Assembly (NCBI RefSeq): GCF_000265245.1
Contig: NZ_AJKS02000001.1
Location: 186,001 to 250,000 of the forward strand
Source: Halomonas smyrnensis AAD6
Lineage (GTDB): Bacteria; Pseudomonadota; Gammaproteobacteria; Pseudomonadales; Halomonadaceae
Length of the DNA stretch: 64,000 bases
Direction of reading: 5' to 3'
Shown here: positions 39,095 through 50,966 of the stretch, one piece after another
How positions within the stretch are numbered: the stretch's first letter is position 1
How the letters are laid out: each line of letters opens with the position of its first letter
Translations under genes and position numbers: made by a program
Notes under the pieces: model-generated
What the model was told of the DNA's origin: nothing
Database searches by the model: none
What the model saw: only the letters and a program-made list of their open reading frames with translations

Positions 39095-41062
39095 TTGAGT
39101 AGCGAAATCATCAAAGTGCCCGACATCGGTGGCGACACCGATGTGGAAATCATCGAGATCGCGGTGGCGGTCGGCGACGTCATCGCCGCCGAGGACTCCC
39201 TGATCACCCTGGAATCCGACAAGGCTTCCATGGACGTGCCGTCGCCCCAGGGCGGCAAGGTCGTCAAGGTGCTGGTCAAGGAAGGCGACACCGTCTCCGA
39301 GGGGGACGACATCGTCGAGCTGGAGGTCGAGGGCGGCGGCGACGCCGAGCCCGAGCAGCCCGCCGAGGCTGCCTCGCAAGCGCCGGCCGAGCCGGCCGCG
39401 GAGTCCAAGCCGGCACCGGCCGCCAAGCCCGCGTCCGGCGGCAGCCAGACCGTGGACATCACCGTGCCCGACCTGGGCGGCGCCAGCGACGTCGAGATCA
39501 TCGAGGTCGCGGTGTCCGAGGGCGACGAGGTGGCCGCCGAGGACACCCTGATCACCCTGGAGTCCGACAAGGCCTCCATGGATGTGCCGAGCCCGCACGC
39601 CGGCAAGATCGCCAGCTTCACCGTCAAGGAAGGCGACACCGTCTCCGAGGGCGACGTGATCGGCACCATCCAGATCGCCGGCGGCGGTGACGAGGCGCCG
39701 GCCGAGGAAGCCGAGGCCGAGTCCGCCCCCGCCGAGCAGCCGGCCCCGGCCGCCGAGTCCGATCCGGCCGAGCAGGCCAGCGGCGAGCCCGAGCGTCGCG
39801 AGGTTCGCGTGCCGGACCTGTCCGGTGCCAGCGACGTGCCGGTGATCGAGATCGCCGCCAGCGTCGGCGACGAGGTGGCCGAGGAAGACCCGCTGATCAC
39901 GCTGGAGTCCGACAAGGCCTCCATGGACGTGCCGAGCCCGTTCAAGGGCAAGCTGGTCGAGCTGAGCGTCAAGGAAGGCGACACCGTCTCCGAAGGCGAC
40001 CTGATCGGCTACATCGAGACCGCCGGCGCCGCGCCGAAGGCCGCTCCGCAGCAGCAGAGCGCGCCCAAGGCCGAGGCCCCGGCCAAGGCCGCCGCGCCCG
40101 CGAGTGCCCCGGCCAGCGCCGAGAAGCCGCGTGACGGCAAGCGCGTTCACGCCGGTCCGGCGGTGCGCATGCTGGCCCGCGAGTTCGGCGTCGATCTTGC
40201 CCTGGTCAAGCCCAGCGGTCCCAAGGAGCGGGTGCTCAAGGAAGACGTCCAGGCCTACGTCAAGCAGGTGATGTCGGGCCAGGCCAAGGCGCCGGCCGCC
40301 GCGCCGGCCGCGGCCGAGGGCGGTTCCGGCATTCCGCCGATCCCGGACCAGGACTTCAGCCAGTTCGGCGAGGTGGAAGAGAAGAAGATGGGTCGCCTGA
40401 TGAAGATGGGCGCCACCAATCTTCATCGCAGCTGGGTCAACATCCCGCATGTCACCCAGTTCGACGAGGCCGACATCACCGAGCTCGAGGCCTTCCGCAA
40501 GTCGATGAAGGCCGAGGCCGAGGCGCAGGGCGCCAAGCTCACGCCGCTGCCGTTCCTGATCAAGGCCTGTGCCGTGGCGCTGCAGAAGTTCCCGCAGTTC
40601 AACGTCAGCCTGAAGAGCGACGGCGAGACCGTGGTGCAGAAGAAGTACATGCACATCGGCATCGCCGTGGACACCCCGGACGGCCTGATGGTCCCGGTGA
40701 TCCGCGACGCCGACCAGAAGTCGCTGGTCGACCTGGCCAAGGAGTCCGTGGAGCTGGCCAAGAAGGCGCAGTCGAAGAAGCTCAAGCGCGAGGAGATGAC
40801 CGGTGGCTGCTTCACCATCTCCAGCCTGGGCTCCATCGGCGGCACCGCCTTCACGCCGATCGTCAACCCGCCGGAAGTCGCCATCCTCGGCGTTTCCAAG
40901 GCATCGATGAAGCCGGTCTGGGACGGCGCGGCCTTCCAGCCGCGGCTGACCATGCCGCTGTCGCTCTCCTACGACCACCGGGCGGTCAACGGCGCCGACG
41001 CGGCGCGCTTCACCGCCTTCCTCGGCCAGGTGCTGACGGACATCCGTCGCCTGCTGCTCTGA
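39095..41062 (+). CDS. aceF: Pyruvate dehydrogenase E2 (dihydrolipoyl acetyltransferase), three lipoyl domains
   Basis: Transfers acetyl from lipoyl to CoA and forms the core of the complex. The start is TTG at 39095, chosen for AAGGAG about 8 bases upstream and because no in-frame ATG precedes the first lipoyl domain. The 655 residues hold three lipoyl domains, each with ESDKASMDVPSP, lipoylated at Lys43, Lys159 and Lys274, joined by Ala/Pro/Glu-rich linkers; a peripheral subunit-binding domain near 345-385 (AGPAVRMLAREFGVDL); and the catalytic domain with SYDHRAVNGADAARF. Confidence 0.97.
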   Translation: MSSEIIKVPDIGGDTDVEIIEIAVAVGDVIAAEDSLITLESDKASMDVPSPQGGKVVKVLVKEGDTVSEGDDIVELEVEGGGDAEPEQPAEAASQAPAEPAAESKPAPAAKPASGGSQTVDITVPDLGGASDVEIIEVAVSEGDEVAAEDTLITLESDKASMDVPSPHAGKIASFTVKEGDTVSEGDVIGTIQIAGGGDEAPAEEAEAESAPAEQPAPAAESDPAEQASGEPERREVRVPDLSGASDVPVIEIAASVGDEVAEEDPLITLESDKASMDVPSPFKGKLVELSVKEGDTVSEGDLIGYIETAGAAPKAAPQQQSAPKAEAPAKAAAPASAPASAEKPRDGKRVHAGPAVRMLAREFGVDLALVKPSGPKERVLKEDVQAYVKQVMSGQAKAPAAAPAAAEGGSGIPPIPDQDFSQFGEVEEKKMGRLMKMGATNLHRSWVNIPHVTQFDEADITELEAFRKSMKAEAEAQGAKLTPLPFLIKACAVALQKFPQFNVSLKSDGETVVQKKYMHIGIAVDTPDGLMVPVIRDADQKSLVDLAKESVELAKKAQSKKLKREEMTGGCFTISSLGSIGGTAFTPIVNPPEVAILGVSKASMKPVWDGAAFQPRLTMPLSLSYDHRAVNGADAARFTAFLGQVLTDIRRLLL

Positions 41063-41083
41063 TCGAGGACGAGTGAGCCACGA

Positions 41084-41114
41084 CCGACGGCGCCGCAAGG
41101 CGCCGTCGGCGTTT
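41084..41114 (+). terminator. Intrinsic terminator after aceF
   Basis: CCGACGGCGCC, loop GCAA, GGCGCCGTCGG: a perfect 11-bp stem with a GNRA loop, followed by CGTTT. It closes aceE-aceF. Confidence 0.85.
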
Positions 41115-41141
41115 CCGGACCGGGAAATACCAAAGTGCTAG

Positions 41142-41951
<810 letters not shown>

Positions 41952-41984
41952 GAAAAGGCGGATTTGCTACTGCGCTCGACATCT

Positions 41985-42058
41985 TGATCACCGGCGGTGC
42001 TCGAAATCCTCACCTAGTACCCCCTAGGCTCCGGTTTCTGCGCTCCGGCGGTGACCAA
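41985..42058. repeat. Structured intergenic element after adk
   Basis: The gap between adk and tsaB holds nested complementarity: CCTAG-TACCCC-CTAGG-type hairpin at 42013-42028, flanked by GAAATCC (42003-42009) and GGTTT (42032-42036), which can pair with a bulge, and by TCACCG (41988-41993) with CGGTGA (42049-42054). CCGGCGGTG occurs twice (41991 and 42045). I do not recognise a named RNA. It resembles intergenic elements I have seen in other gammaproteobacteria, which I cannot verify here. Confidence 0.4.
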
Positions 42059-42104
42059 TCTGTCTTCGCTCGTGACGTAAATCCACGCTTTTCTTCATCC
42101 CGGT

Positions 42105-42129
42105 AACGGCCCGCATTGCGCGGGCCGTT
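42105..42129 (+). terminator. Hairpin before tsaB, probable adk terminator
   Basis: AACGGCCCGC, loop ATTGC, GCGGGCCGTT: a perfect 10-bp stem. The T run is short (GTTGTCG). It directly precedes the -10 box of the next gene. Confidence 0.6.
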
Positions 42130-42133
42130 GTCG

Positions 42134-42139
42134 TATAAT
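42134..42139 (+). promoter_or_regulatory. Consensus -10 box for tsaB-rsmJ
   Basis: TATAAT, an exact -10 hexamer in very GC-rich DNA, 31 bases before the tsaB start. No good -35 box is found 16-18 bases upstream because that stretch is the preceding hairpin. Confidence 0.5.
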
Positions 42140-42170
42140 GCCCCGACACTTCCCGCACCGTTAGAGACCC

Positions 42171-42875
42171 ATGCCGATCCTGCTGGCCCTGGATGCCTCC
42201 TCGAGCGCCTGCTCCGCCGCCCTGCTGCGGCGTCGCGAGGGCGCCGACGACGAGGTGATCTCCCGCTTCGAACTCACTCCCCGAGCCCATACCCGCCGGC
42301 TGATGCCGATGGTCGACGAGGTGCTGGCCGAGGCCGGCGTCGCCCCGGCCGAGCTGGACGCGGTGGCCTATGGCCGCGGCCCGGGCTCCTTCACCGGCCT
42401 GCGCATCGCCGCCGGCGCCGCCCAGGGGCTGGCCTTCGGCCTCGACCGCCCGCTGCTCGGGGTCTCGACCCTGCAGGCGCTGGCCCTGGGCGCCCATCTC
42501 CGCCATCGCTACCGCTACCTGATCACCGCGCTCGACGCGCGCATGGGCGAGATCTACGCCGCCGCCTGGCAGTGCTTCGACGGCCGCGTCGAGTGCCTGG
42601 CCGAGGAGGCGGTGCTGCCGCCCGAACGGCTGCGCCTGCCCGAGGCCCAGGCCGATCATGACTGGGTCGGCGTGGGCTCCGGCTGGTCCCTGTGGGACGC
42701 CATGCCGGCCGACGTGCAGGCCGGGATGAGCCTGTGCCTGCCCGACCAGGAGGCCGCCGCCGAGGACATGGTGCGCCTGGCCGCCGACGCCTTCGAGGCC
42801 GGTGAGGGGCGCCCGGCGGCCGAGGTCCAGCCGGTCTACCTGCGCGACCGGGTCGCCTGGCAGAAGAGCCGATGA
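42171..42875 (+). CDS. tsaB: tRNA t6A37 threonylcarbamoylation protein TsaB
   Basis: Scaffold partner of TsaD in t6A synthesis. The 234-residue protein has the ASKHA-like N-terminus [16 protein letters not shown], then [17 protein letters not shown] and [12 protein letters not shown], which identify TsaB. It overlaps rsmJ by 4 bases (ATGA). trmO, which methylates the same t6A base, lies 9 kb upstream. Confidence 0.96.
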   Translation: MPILLALDASSSACSAALLRRREGADDEVISRFELTPRAHTRRLMPMVDEVLAEAGVAPAELDAVAYGRGPGSFTGLRIAAGAAQGLAFGLDRPLLGVSTLQALALGAHLRHRYRYLITALDARMGEIYAAAWQCFDGRVECLAEEAVLPPERLRLPEAQADHDWVGVGSGWSLWDAMPADVQAGMSLCLPDQEAAAEDMVRLAADAFEAGEGRPAAEVQPVYLRDRVAWQKSR

Positions 42876-43633
42876 GCGCGGTGGCGGCGGACGACGCGGC
42901 CCTGGCCGCGCGCTGGGGGCTGCCCGAGGCCGATGCGCTAGCGTCGGGCGAAGCGCCGCCGCTCACGCTCGGCCGCGAGGGCGGCCGGCTGGTGCTGGCC
43001 GGCGACGCGAAGGCCTACGGCAAGCCGCTGTCGGTGGACTTCGTCGAGGGCAAGGCGGCCCACCGGCGCCGCTTCGGCGGCGGCCGCGGCCAGCTGATCG
43101 CCAAGGCCTGCGGGCTCGGCAAGGGCGTGACGCCCTCGGTGGTGGACGCCACCGCGGGGCTCGGCCGCGATGCCTTCGTGCTTGCGACCCTCGGCGCCGA
43201 GGTGCTGATGGTCGAGCGCGTGGCGGCCATCGCCGCCCTGCTCGAGGACGGCCTGGCGCGTGCCATGGCGGACCCCGACACCGCCGAGATCGCCGCCCGG
43301 CTGCGGCTGGCCCACGGCGACGCGAGTGGCGAGCTCGCCGACCTGGTGGCGGCGTCCGGCGTCGCGCCCCAGGTGGTCCATCTGGACCCGATGTTTCCCC
43401 ATCGCGAGAAGTCGGCGCTGGTGAAGAAGGAGATGCGGCTGTTCCGCGAGCTGGCCGGCGACGACGCCGATGCCCCGCGGCTGCTGGAGGCGGCGCTGGA
43501 CGTGGCCACCCACCGGGTGGTGGTCAAGCGGCCGCGCAAGGCGCCGCCCATCGAGGGTCCCCCGCCGCGCCACGTGCTGGAGGGCAAGACCAGCCGTTAC
43601 GACCTCTACGTCCACCGTTCCCTCGGCGACTAG
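42872..43633 (+). CDS. rsmJ: 16S rRNA m2G1516 methyltransferase RsmJ
   Basis: SAM-dependent methyltransferase of 253 residues. The SAM-binding motif is [19 protein letters not shown], followed by [18 protein letters not shown] and a C-terminal [10 protein letters not shown], all typical of RsmJ (YhiQ). Coupled to tsaB upstream and converging on plsB, with both stop codons lying in one hairpin. Confidence 0.95.
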   Translation: MSAVAADDAALAARWGLPEADALASGEAPPLTLGREGGRLVLAGDAKAYGKPLSVDFVEGKAAHRRRFGGGRGQLIAKACGLGKGVTPSVVDATAGLGRDAFVLATLGAEVLMVERVAAIAALLEDGLARAMADPDTAEIAARLRLAHGDASGELADLVAASGVAPQVVHLDPMFPHREKSALVKKEMRLFRELAGDDADAPRLLEAALDVATHRVVVKRPRKAPPIEGPPPRHVLEGKTSRYDLYVHRSLGD

Positions 43634-43648
43634 CGCTCGCTAGTCGCC
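43625..43648. terminator. Hairpin holding both stop codons of rsmJ and plsB
   Basis: GGCGACTAGCG, loop CT, CGCTAGTCGCC: a perfect 11-bp inverted repeat. The TAG of rsmJ is in the left arm and the TAG of plsB (read on the other strand) is in the right arm. There is no T run, so it may act as a bidirectional mRNA 3' end. Confidence 0.55.
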
Positions 43649-46075
43649 CGTGCTCTCTTCCGGGGCGCCGTTCCGGGCGTCGCTACGTCGGGCGGCGACT
43701 CTTTCCAGCCGATGGCGCAGCGCCGGATCGAACAGCGTCCGGCCGCGCCGGGCCGCCTCGCGCAGCGACTCGTCGTAGTACAGGCGTTCGTCGCGGATCG
43801 TCAGCCAGCCCTCGCGTGCCAGGCTCTCCACCAGGCCGTCGAACAGCCGCGCGTCGAAGAACTCCGGCGCGTCGCGGCCGGTGAGCCGTGCCAGGCGCTC
43901 GGCGAGCTGGCGGGCGTGGTTCGCCAGGCCGGCGTGGTCGAAGTGCCCCGGCGCCTCGCCGAGCAGGGCGGCGACCAGCAGGTAGCCGCGTTCCAGCGTC
44001 GGGCGGATCAGCCGCCCCAGCATGCGCAGCTGTTCGGCCTCGGCCAGCCCCTCGGCGCGTCGCCATCCCTGTGCCTCCTCGATCAGCAGCCCGGCCTCGG
44101 CGAGCTGGGCGAGGGTGGCGTCCAGCGCCGCCTCGAAGTCAGCCGGCGCCTCGATCGACAGCTCGTGTGCCAGCGCCGGCCAGCCCGGCGCCAGCAGCGC
44201 CGCCAGGGCGTCGCGGCGATGGCGGCCCTGATGGCGGAAGGCGAAGGCGACGAGCCCGGCCAGCGCGTAGAGGTGCAGCACGTTGTTGCGATACCAGGCC
44301 AGGCGGCCGGCCTGGCGCTCGTCGGCGGTGACCAGATCGCCCAGCGGGTGAGGGCGGTAGTCGAGCAGGCCCAGGGCGCGGGCGTGGTCGATCCAGTCGC
44401 GGGGCGCGCCGGCGGGCAGGGGATGGCTCTCGTCGCCGGGGCGGGGGCGACGGAGCTCGGCCAGCAGCGCCAGCTGGCGTTCGAGCAGCTCGGCCTCGAT
44501 GGCCCGGTGGGGCGTGGCCAGCAGCCCGAGGGCGACCAGGTTCACCGGGTTGAGCGTGGCGGCGGCGTTAATGCGCCGCGCCAGGGTCTCGCCCAGCCGC
44601 GAGACCGCATCGGCGCGCCAGGCCGGGCGCGGCTCGCCGAGGTCTTCTCGCCAGCCGGGCTGGTGGGCATCGAGGAAGGCGTCGAGGGCCAGCGGCTCGC
44701 CGACGTTCACCGTGACCCGCCCGTAGGGCTCGCGCAGCCTGCCGAGCACGCCGAGCAGCCCCAGCGGGGTCTCCTTGCGCTTGGCGCCGCCGGCCAGCTC
44801 GCGCTGGTAGCTGGCCTCCTCGAGGATGCGCTCGTAGCCGATGTAGACCGGCACGAACGACAGCGGGCGGCCATCGGCGGGGCGGCGCAGGAAGGAGCCC
44901 AGGGTCATGGCCAGCATGCCGGGGCGCGGCGCCAGCAGCCGGCCGCTGCGCGAGCGCCCACCCTCGATGAAGTACTCGAGGCTGTGGCCGCGTGACAGCA
45001 GGCGGTGCAGATACTCGTCGAAGACCCGCGCGTAGAGCGGCTGGCCGCGGAAGCTGCGACGCAGGAAGAAGGCGCCGCCGCGGCGCAGCAGCGGGCCGAT
45101 CACCGGCATGTTCAGGTTGCGGCCGGCGGCGATGTGCGGCGGCATCAGCCCCTGTTCGTAGAGCACGTAGGACAGCAGCAGGTAGTCGATGTGGCTGCGG
45201 TGGCAGGGCACATAGACCAGGGTGTGATGCCCGGCCAGCGCCTTGACGCGCTCGATGCCGCGCAGGTCGATGCCGTCATAGATCCGGTGCCACAGCCGGC
45301 CGAGCAGGCCGTCGAGGAAGCGCAGCGCCGGATAGCTCATGCTGGCGGCGATCTCGCGGCCGTAGCGATGCGCGCGCCGGCGTAGCCGGCCACGGCTGGC
45401 CTCGTCGTCGCCGGCCTGGTGGTCGATCTCGGCCTCGACCGCGGGGCTCGCCGCCACGCCGGCGATCAGGGTGCGGCGATGGGACAGGTCCGGCCCCAGC
45501 ACCCGCTCGCGCACGCGCCGGAAGTGGACGCGCAGCAGGCGGGCGGTCTTGCGCTCGATGTGGGCGGGATCGCGGCCGTCGGCCAGCTCGGAGAGGCGCA
45601 GCGGGGCGCCCAGCTGCACCTCCAGGTCGCGGCCGTTGACCAGCACCGCCAGCAGGCGGCGCAGCCGGCCGGTCAGCCGCCAGTCGTCGGCGGCCAGCAG
45701 CTGCCAGATCCCGAAGCGCTTGCCCGGGGAGCGGCCCCAGAACACGCTCACCGGCACCAGCTGCACGTCCTCGCCGCGCTCGATCAGCCGCCGCAGCGGG
45801 GTCGGCCGGCGGTGGCGCCGTCGCGGATCGGGCAGGGCCAGCAGGGGAGGCGGTGCGTCATCGCCTCGGGCGCGACGCCCCGCCGTGGGCGGCAGGCCGT
45901 CGCGCTCGGTCAGGCACTCGAGCAGCAGGCGGTCGGAGAGCGACGGGCGGGGCAGCACGTAGACGGTCGGCAGCTCGGGATCGAGGCCCAGCGCCTCGGG
46001 AGCGGGTTCGCGCCGGCGCACCCGCACCCAGGCGCTAAGCAGTCGGCGCAGCGGGCGCCAGCGGGAGTCGGCCAT
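43640..46075 (-). CDS. plsB: Glycerol-3-phosphate 1-O-acyltransferase PlsB
   Basis: First acylation of membrane phospholipid synthesis, at the inner membrane. The 811-residue protein is the long PlsB type. Acyltransferase motifs: VPCHRSHIDYLLLSYV (HxxxxD, about residue 290), GAFFLRRSFRG, YFIEGGRSRSGRLLAPRPGM and SFVPVYIGYERILEE. The start at 46075 (MADSRWRPLRRLLSAW) matches the expected N-terminus; the frame is open for a further 35 residues without conservation. Divergent from a cardiolipin synthase gene, so two phospholipid genes share a 137-base control region. Confidence 0.96.
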   Translation of the reverse strand: MADSRWRPLRRLLSAWVRVRRREPAPEALGLDPELPTVYVLPRPSLSDRLLLECLTERDGLPPTAGRRARGDDAPPPLLALPDPRRRHRRPTPLRRLIERGEDVQLVPVSVFWGRSPGKRFGIWQLLAADDWRLTGRLRRLLAVLVNGRDLEVQLGAPLRLSELADGRDPAHIERKTARLLRVHFRRVRERVLGPDLSHRRTLIAGVAASPAVEAEIDHQAGDDEASRGRLRRRAHRYGREIAASMSYPALRFLDGLLGRLWHRIYDGIDLRGIERVKALAGHHTLVYVPCHRSHIDYLLLSYVLYEQGLMPPHIAAGRNLNMPVIGPLLRRGGAFFLRRSFRGQPLYARVFDEYLHRLLSRGHSLEYFIEGGRSRSGRLLAPRPGMLAMTLGSFLRRPADGRPLSFVPVYIGYERILEEASYQRELAGGAKRKETPLGLLGVLGRLREPYGRVTVNVGEPLALDAFLDAHQPGWREDLGEPRPAWRADAVSRLGETLARRINAAATLNPVNLVALGLLATPHRAIEAELLERQLALLAELRRPRPGDESHPLPAGAPRDWIDHARALGLLDYRPHPLGDLVTADERQAGRLAWYRNNVLHLYALAGLVAFAFRHQGRHRRDALAALLAPGWPALAHELSIEAPADFEAALDATLAQLAEAGLLIEEAQGWRRAEGLAEAEQLRMLGRLIRPTLERGYLLVAALLGEAPGHFDHAGLANHARQLAERLARLTGRDAPEFFDARLFDGLVESLAREGWLTIRDERLYYDESLREAARRGRTLFDPALRHRLERVAARRSDARNGAPEESTGD

Positions 46076-46212
46076 CCGGTTGCCTGTGTGGTCGCATGTG
46101 CGGCCAGTATACGCATGCCGGCGGCGCCGGGTCAGGCGTTGGCGGCGCCGGCTTTTCCCGCCCCGGCAAACGTGCGTCAATGGCCGCCTGTCATCATGGC
46201 CAGGGAGGCGTC

Positions 46213-47334
46213 ATGCACGGCATGTGGCGAGAGGGAAACCGGTTCGAGTTGCTGCCCGAGGCGTCGCGCTTCCTGCCGGCCATGTTCGAGGCCGTGGACG
46301 GCGCCCGCCACTCGGTGCTGGTCGAGCTCTACCTGATGGAGTCCGGTCGCCTGGCCAGTGCGGTGATCGAGGCACTGAGCCGCGCCGCGGCGCGCGGCGT
46401 GACGGTGCTGCTGCTGCTCGACGGCTATGGCGCCATGGGCCTCGACGCCGAGGATCGCCGGCGTCTCGAGTCGGCCGGGGTGGCGCTGCGCTGGTTCAAT
46501 CCGCTGGGCTGGCATTCGCTGGCCCGCAACCTGACCCGCGACCATCGCAAGCTGGTGGTGGTGGACGGCGAGATCGCCTTCACCGGGGGCTTCGGCGTCG
46601 TCGACGAGTTCCTCGAGGCCTGGTACGAGGTGGCCCTGCGCATCCGCGGCCCGGTGGTGGCCGACTGGGTGCGGCTGTTCTCGAGCCTGTGGGACTCGCC
46701 AATGAGCCGCGGCGCGGGCGCGCCGGCGCTGGTGCACGGCCTGGCCAACGACGGCTCCGCCAGCGAGGGCTATCGCGGCATGCGCGGACGCGTGGTCTGG
46801 GGCCAGGGCTATCGCTACCAGGCGATTCGCCATTCCCTTCAGCAGCGGGTGAGCGGGGCGCAGCGGCGCATCTGGATCTGCACGCCGTATTTCGTGCCGA
46901 CGCTGAGCCTGCGGCGACGCCTGGTGCGGGCCTCGCGTCGCGGCGTGGAGGTCTGCCTGCTGCTGCCCGGCGCCAGCCATGATCATCCCGGCGTGCGCTA
47001 TGCCGGCCAGCGCTTCTATGGGCGCATGCTGCGCGCCGGGGTGCGCATCTTCGAGTTCCAGCCGTCGTTCATCCACGCCAAGTTCACCCTGGCCGACGAC
47101 TGGGTCAGCCTGGGCTCGTGCAACTTCGATCACTGGAGCCTGCAGTGGAACCTGGAGGCCAATCAGGAGGTGGAGGACCCACGGCTGGCCGACGAGGTGG
47201 CCGAGCTGTTTCGGCGCAACTTCGCCGCCAGCCGCGAGATCGACGCCGAGGCCTGGGCGCGTCGGCCGCGGCTTCAGCGCCTCAGGGAATGGCTGTACGG
47301 GACCCTCGACGGCTGGCTTACCTTGCTGCGCTGA
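46213..47334 (+). CDS. Cardiolipin synthase ClsB-like (phospholipase D family)
   Basis: Membrane-associated PLD-fold enzyme of 373 residues, no N-terminal membrane anchors, as in ClsB. Both catalytic HKD motifs are complete: His111, Lys113, Asp118 (HRKLVVVD) and His288, Lys290, Asp295 (HAKFTLAD), each followed by GS/GG and N/E residues. The start at 46213 has a clear GGGAGG site. It probably makes cardiolipin from phosphatidylglycerol and a second phospholipid; the donor is not known. Confidence 0.9.
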   Translation: MHGMWREGNRFELLPEASRFLPAMFEAVDGARHSVLVELYLMESGRLASAVIEALSRAAARGVTVLLLLDGYGAMGLDAEDRRRLESAGVALRWFNPLGWHSLARNLTRDHRKLVVVDGEIAFTGGFGVVDEFLEAWYEVALRIRGPVVADWVRLFSSLWDSPMSRGAGAPALVHGLANDGSASEGYRGMRGRVVWGQGYRYQAIRHSLQQRVSGAQRRIWICTPYFVPTLSLRRRLVRASRRGVEVCLLLPGASHDHPGVRYAGQRFYGRMLRAGVRIFEFQPSFIHAKFTLADDWVSLGSCNFDHWSLQWNLEANQEVEDPRLADEVAELFRRNFAASREIDAEAWARRPRLQRLREWLYGTLDGWLTLLR

Positions 47335-47339
47335 GCCGT

Positions 47340-48011
47340 TTACTTCTTGCGCTTCGGCTTGCCCTTGTCCTTCCCCTTGCTCTGGCCGGCGGGCTGCTTG
47401 CGGCGCGGCTTGGGCTTGGGCGTCTCGGGCGGCACGCGATAGTGCAGGTAGAGGTCGAGCACCAGCTCGGGCAGCTGGGCGGTCAGGCTCTCGAGGCGGT
47501 CGCCGTCCTTGGCCAGCTCGGCCATGTCCGGCTCGTCGCCGAACAGCCCGGAGAGCAGCATGAAGGGCAGCAGCAGGGTGGCGGCGGCCTCCTCGTCCTC
47601 GGCGAACCAGGCCGGCTCGTCGAGGAACACGCCCTCCATGAAGCCGGCGCACCAGTCGCCGATCGGCGTCTCCTCGGGCGGCACGCCGCCGAGCTCGAGA
47701 TCGAACGGCAGCTCGGGCAGGCCGCCGCCCTCCAGCACCGAAATGGCGGTGGCGCGCAGCCGCTCCAGCAGCCCCAGCACTTCCTCGCGCTCGGCGTCGT
47801 CGGCGAAGGTCGGCTCGCCGTGAAAGAGCTCCGCCACCCAGGTGGCCGGTGGCACGTCGCTGGGCGAGACGGCCAGGGCGACCAGGAAGCCGTGGGCGCC
47901 GATCAGATCCAGGGCGTCGGCGTCGACGCCGTCCGACTCGAGAAAGTCGTCCAGGCGGTCCAGGGCCTCGTCGTCGAGGAGCGGCAGGGGCTGGGGCTTG
48001 TCGTCTGACAT
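47340..48011 (-). CDS. YecA/YgfB (UPF0149) family protein
   Basis: Protein of 223 residues with the UPF0149 fold: an N-terminal helical bundle (LDDFLESDGVDADALDLIGAHGFL, in part) with GFLVALAVSP, and PIGDWCAGFMEGVFL. The C-terminal 30 residues are Lys/Arg/Gln-rich (KPKPRRKQPAGQSKGK), in place of the SEC-C zinc motif of some YecA proteins. Function is not established. Starts at 48011 and converges on clsB with a 5-base gap. Confidence 0.85.
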   Translation of the reverse strand: MSDDKPQPLPLLDDEALDRLDDFLESDGVDADALDLIGAHGFLVALAVSPSDVPPATWVAELFHGEPTFADDAEREEVLGLLERLRATAISVLEGGGLPELPFDLELGGVPPEETPIGDWCAGFMEGVFLDEPAWFAEDEEAAATLLLPFMLLSGLFGDEPDMAELAKDGDRLESLTAQLPELVLDLYLHYRVPPETPKPKPRRKQPAGQSKGKDKGKPKRKK

Positions 48012-48076
48012 GTCTCTCACTCGCTGGTGTCGGCGGGGCTTTACGCCATCTAAACGGAGCGCCATTCTAGCATCCC

Positions 48077-48619
48077 ATGACGACGCCCGCGCTGCCCGAC
48101 CCGGACCCGCACTGGCTGGCCGGCCTCGATGTCGAGGCCGGCCGGGCGGCGCTGCGCGAGCGGGTCGAGGCCGCCTACGCGCTGTGTCGCGAGGTGCATC
48201 CGGGTCTGCCGCGGCCCGGCGTGTGGCTGGACCTGCGCGGCCGCTCGGCCGGCCAGGCGCATTTCGGCCGCGGCGGGCTGCGCTTCAATCCGGTGCTGTT
48301 CGACGAGAATCGCCATGCCTTCCTGGTCGAGGTGGTGCCCCACGAGATGGCCCACTGGCTGGTGCATCACCTGGAGGACGGCCATCGGGCCAAGCCCCAT
48401 GGCCACGAGTGGCGCACCGTTATGCGCCGGCTGTTCGGGCTCGCGCCCCGCACCACCCATCGTTTCGACACCGGCCGCGCGAGCCCCGCGCCCCATCGCT
48501 ACCGCTGCGGCTGCCGAGAACATGCCTTCACCGCGCGGCGCCATGCGTTGGCGCGGGCCGGCCGCGCCTATCGCTGTCGACACTGCGCCGAGACCTTGGT
48601 CTATCTGGGCCTGGGCTGA
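48077..48619 (+). CDS. SprT-like zinc metalloprotease
   Basis: SprT-family protein of 180 residues. The metalloprotease motif is PHEMAHW (His89, Glu90, His93), a third His in PHGHEW (His108 or His110), and a C-terminal zinc ribbon with CGC and CRHC pairs. Similar to E. coli SprT in layout and length. Substrate unknown; distant eukaryotic relatives (Spartan) cleave DNA-protein crosslinks. No good ribosome site precedes the ATG. Confidence 0.87.
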   Translation: MTTPALPDPDPHWLAGLDVEAGRAALRERVEAAYALCREVHPGLPRPGVWLDLRGRSAGQAHFGRGGLRFNPVLFDENRHAFLVEVVPHEMAHWLVHHLEDGHRAKPHGHEWRTVMRRLFGLAPRTTHRFDTGRASPAPHRYRCGCREHAFTARRHALARAGRAYRCRHCAETLVYLGLG

Positions 48620-48667
48620 CCCGGATGAACGGGCTTAACGTACTGTTATAAAAAGAAAAACGTTCAT

Positions 48668-48709
48668 ACCAATGTCTAAGGGGAAGGCGCCTCGACGGAA
48701 GAGTATGCT
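48668..48709 (+). promoter_or_regulatory. Activator-type promoter of acs with CrbR-like site
   Basis: ACCAATGTCTAA (48668-48679) followed by the -10-like TATGCT (48704-48709). No -35 box is present between them. The motif centre lies about 30 bases before the -10 box, near -42 from the likely start, the usual place for an activator touching polymerase. The same motif recurs at 61.9-62.1 kb. Assignment to the CrbR-type regulator is inference. Confidence 0.55.
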
Positions 48710-48788
48710 GAATTCATCTTAATGGCGCCGGTCGCCGCGATCGGCATCGTCAACCTGAAGGGACCACCCCGAGGACAGAGGCAACTCC

Positions 48789-50738
<1,950 letters not shown>

Positions 50739-50787
50739 GCTCGGATCAGATCGCCGGACTCGTGGGATGAGACCATCAGCGACAGCG

Positions 50788-50817
50788 AAGCGCGGGGGCC
50801 CGGCCCCCGCGCTTTTT
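50788..50817 (+). terminator. Intrinsic terminator after acs
   Basis: AAGCGCGGGGG, short CC-GG loop, CCCCCGCGCTT followed by TTTT: a strong GC-rich stem with a T run. Confidence 0.92.
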
Positions 50818-50966
50818 CGTGTGTCGCTCTTCCGCCAGCCGGCAGCCAAAAGAGTGGCTATCCATGAGACGCTGCCTTGATAATGGTGCGATGACACAGG
50901 GCGACAGGGGGCCGCGGGGCGCCCTTGAGCACATTGTCATTCCTTTCATGATCAAGGCCGTTCTCC

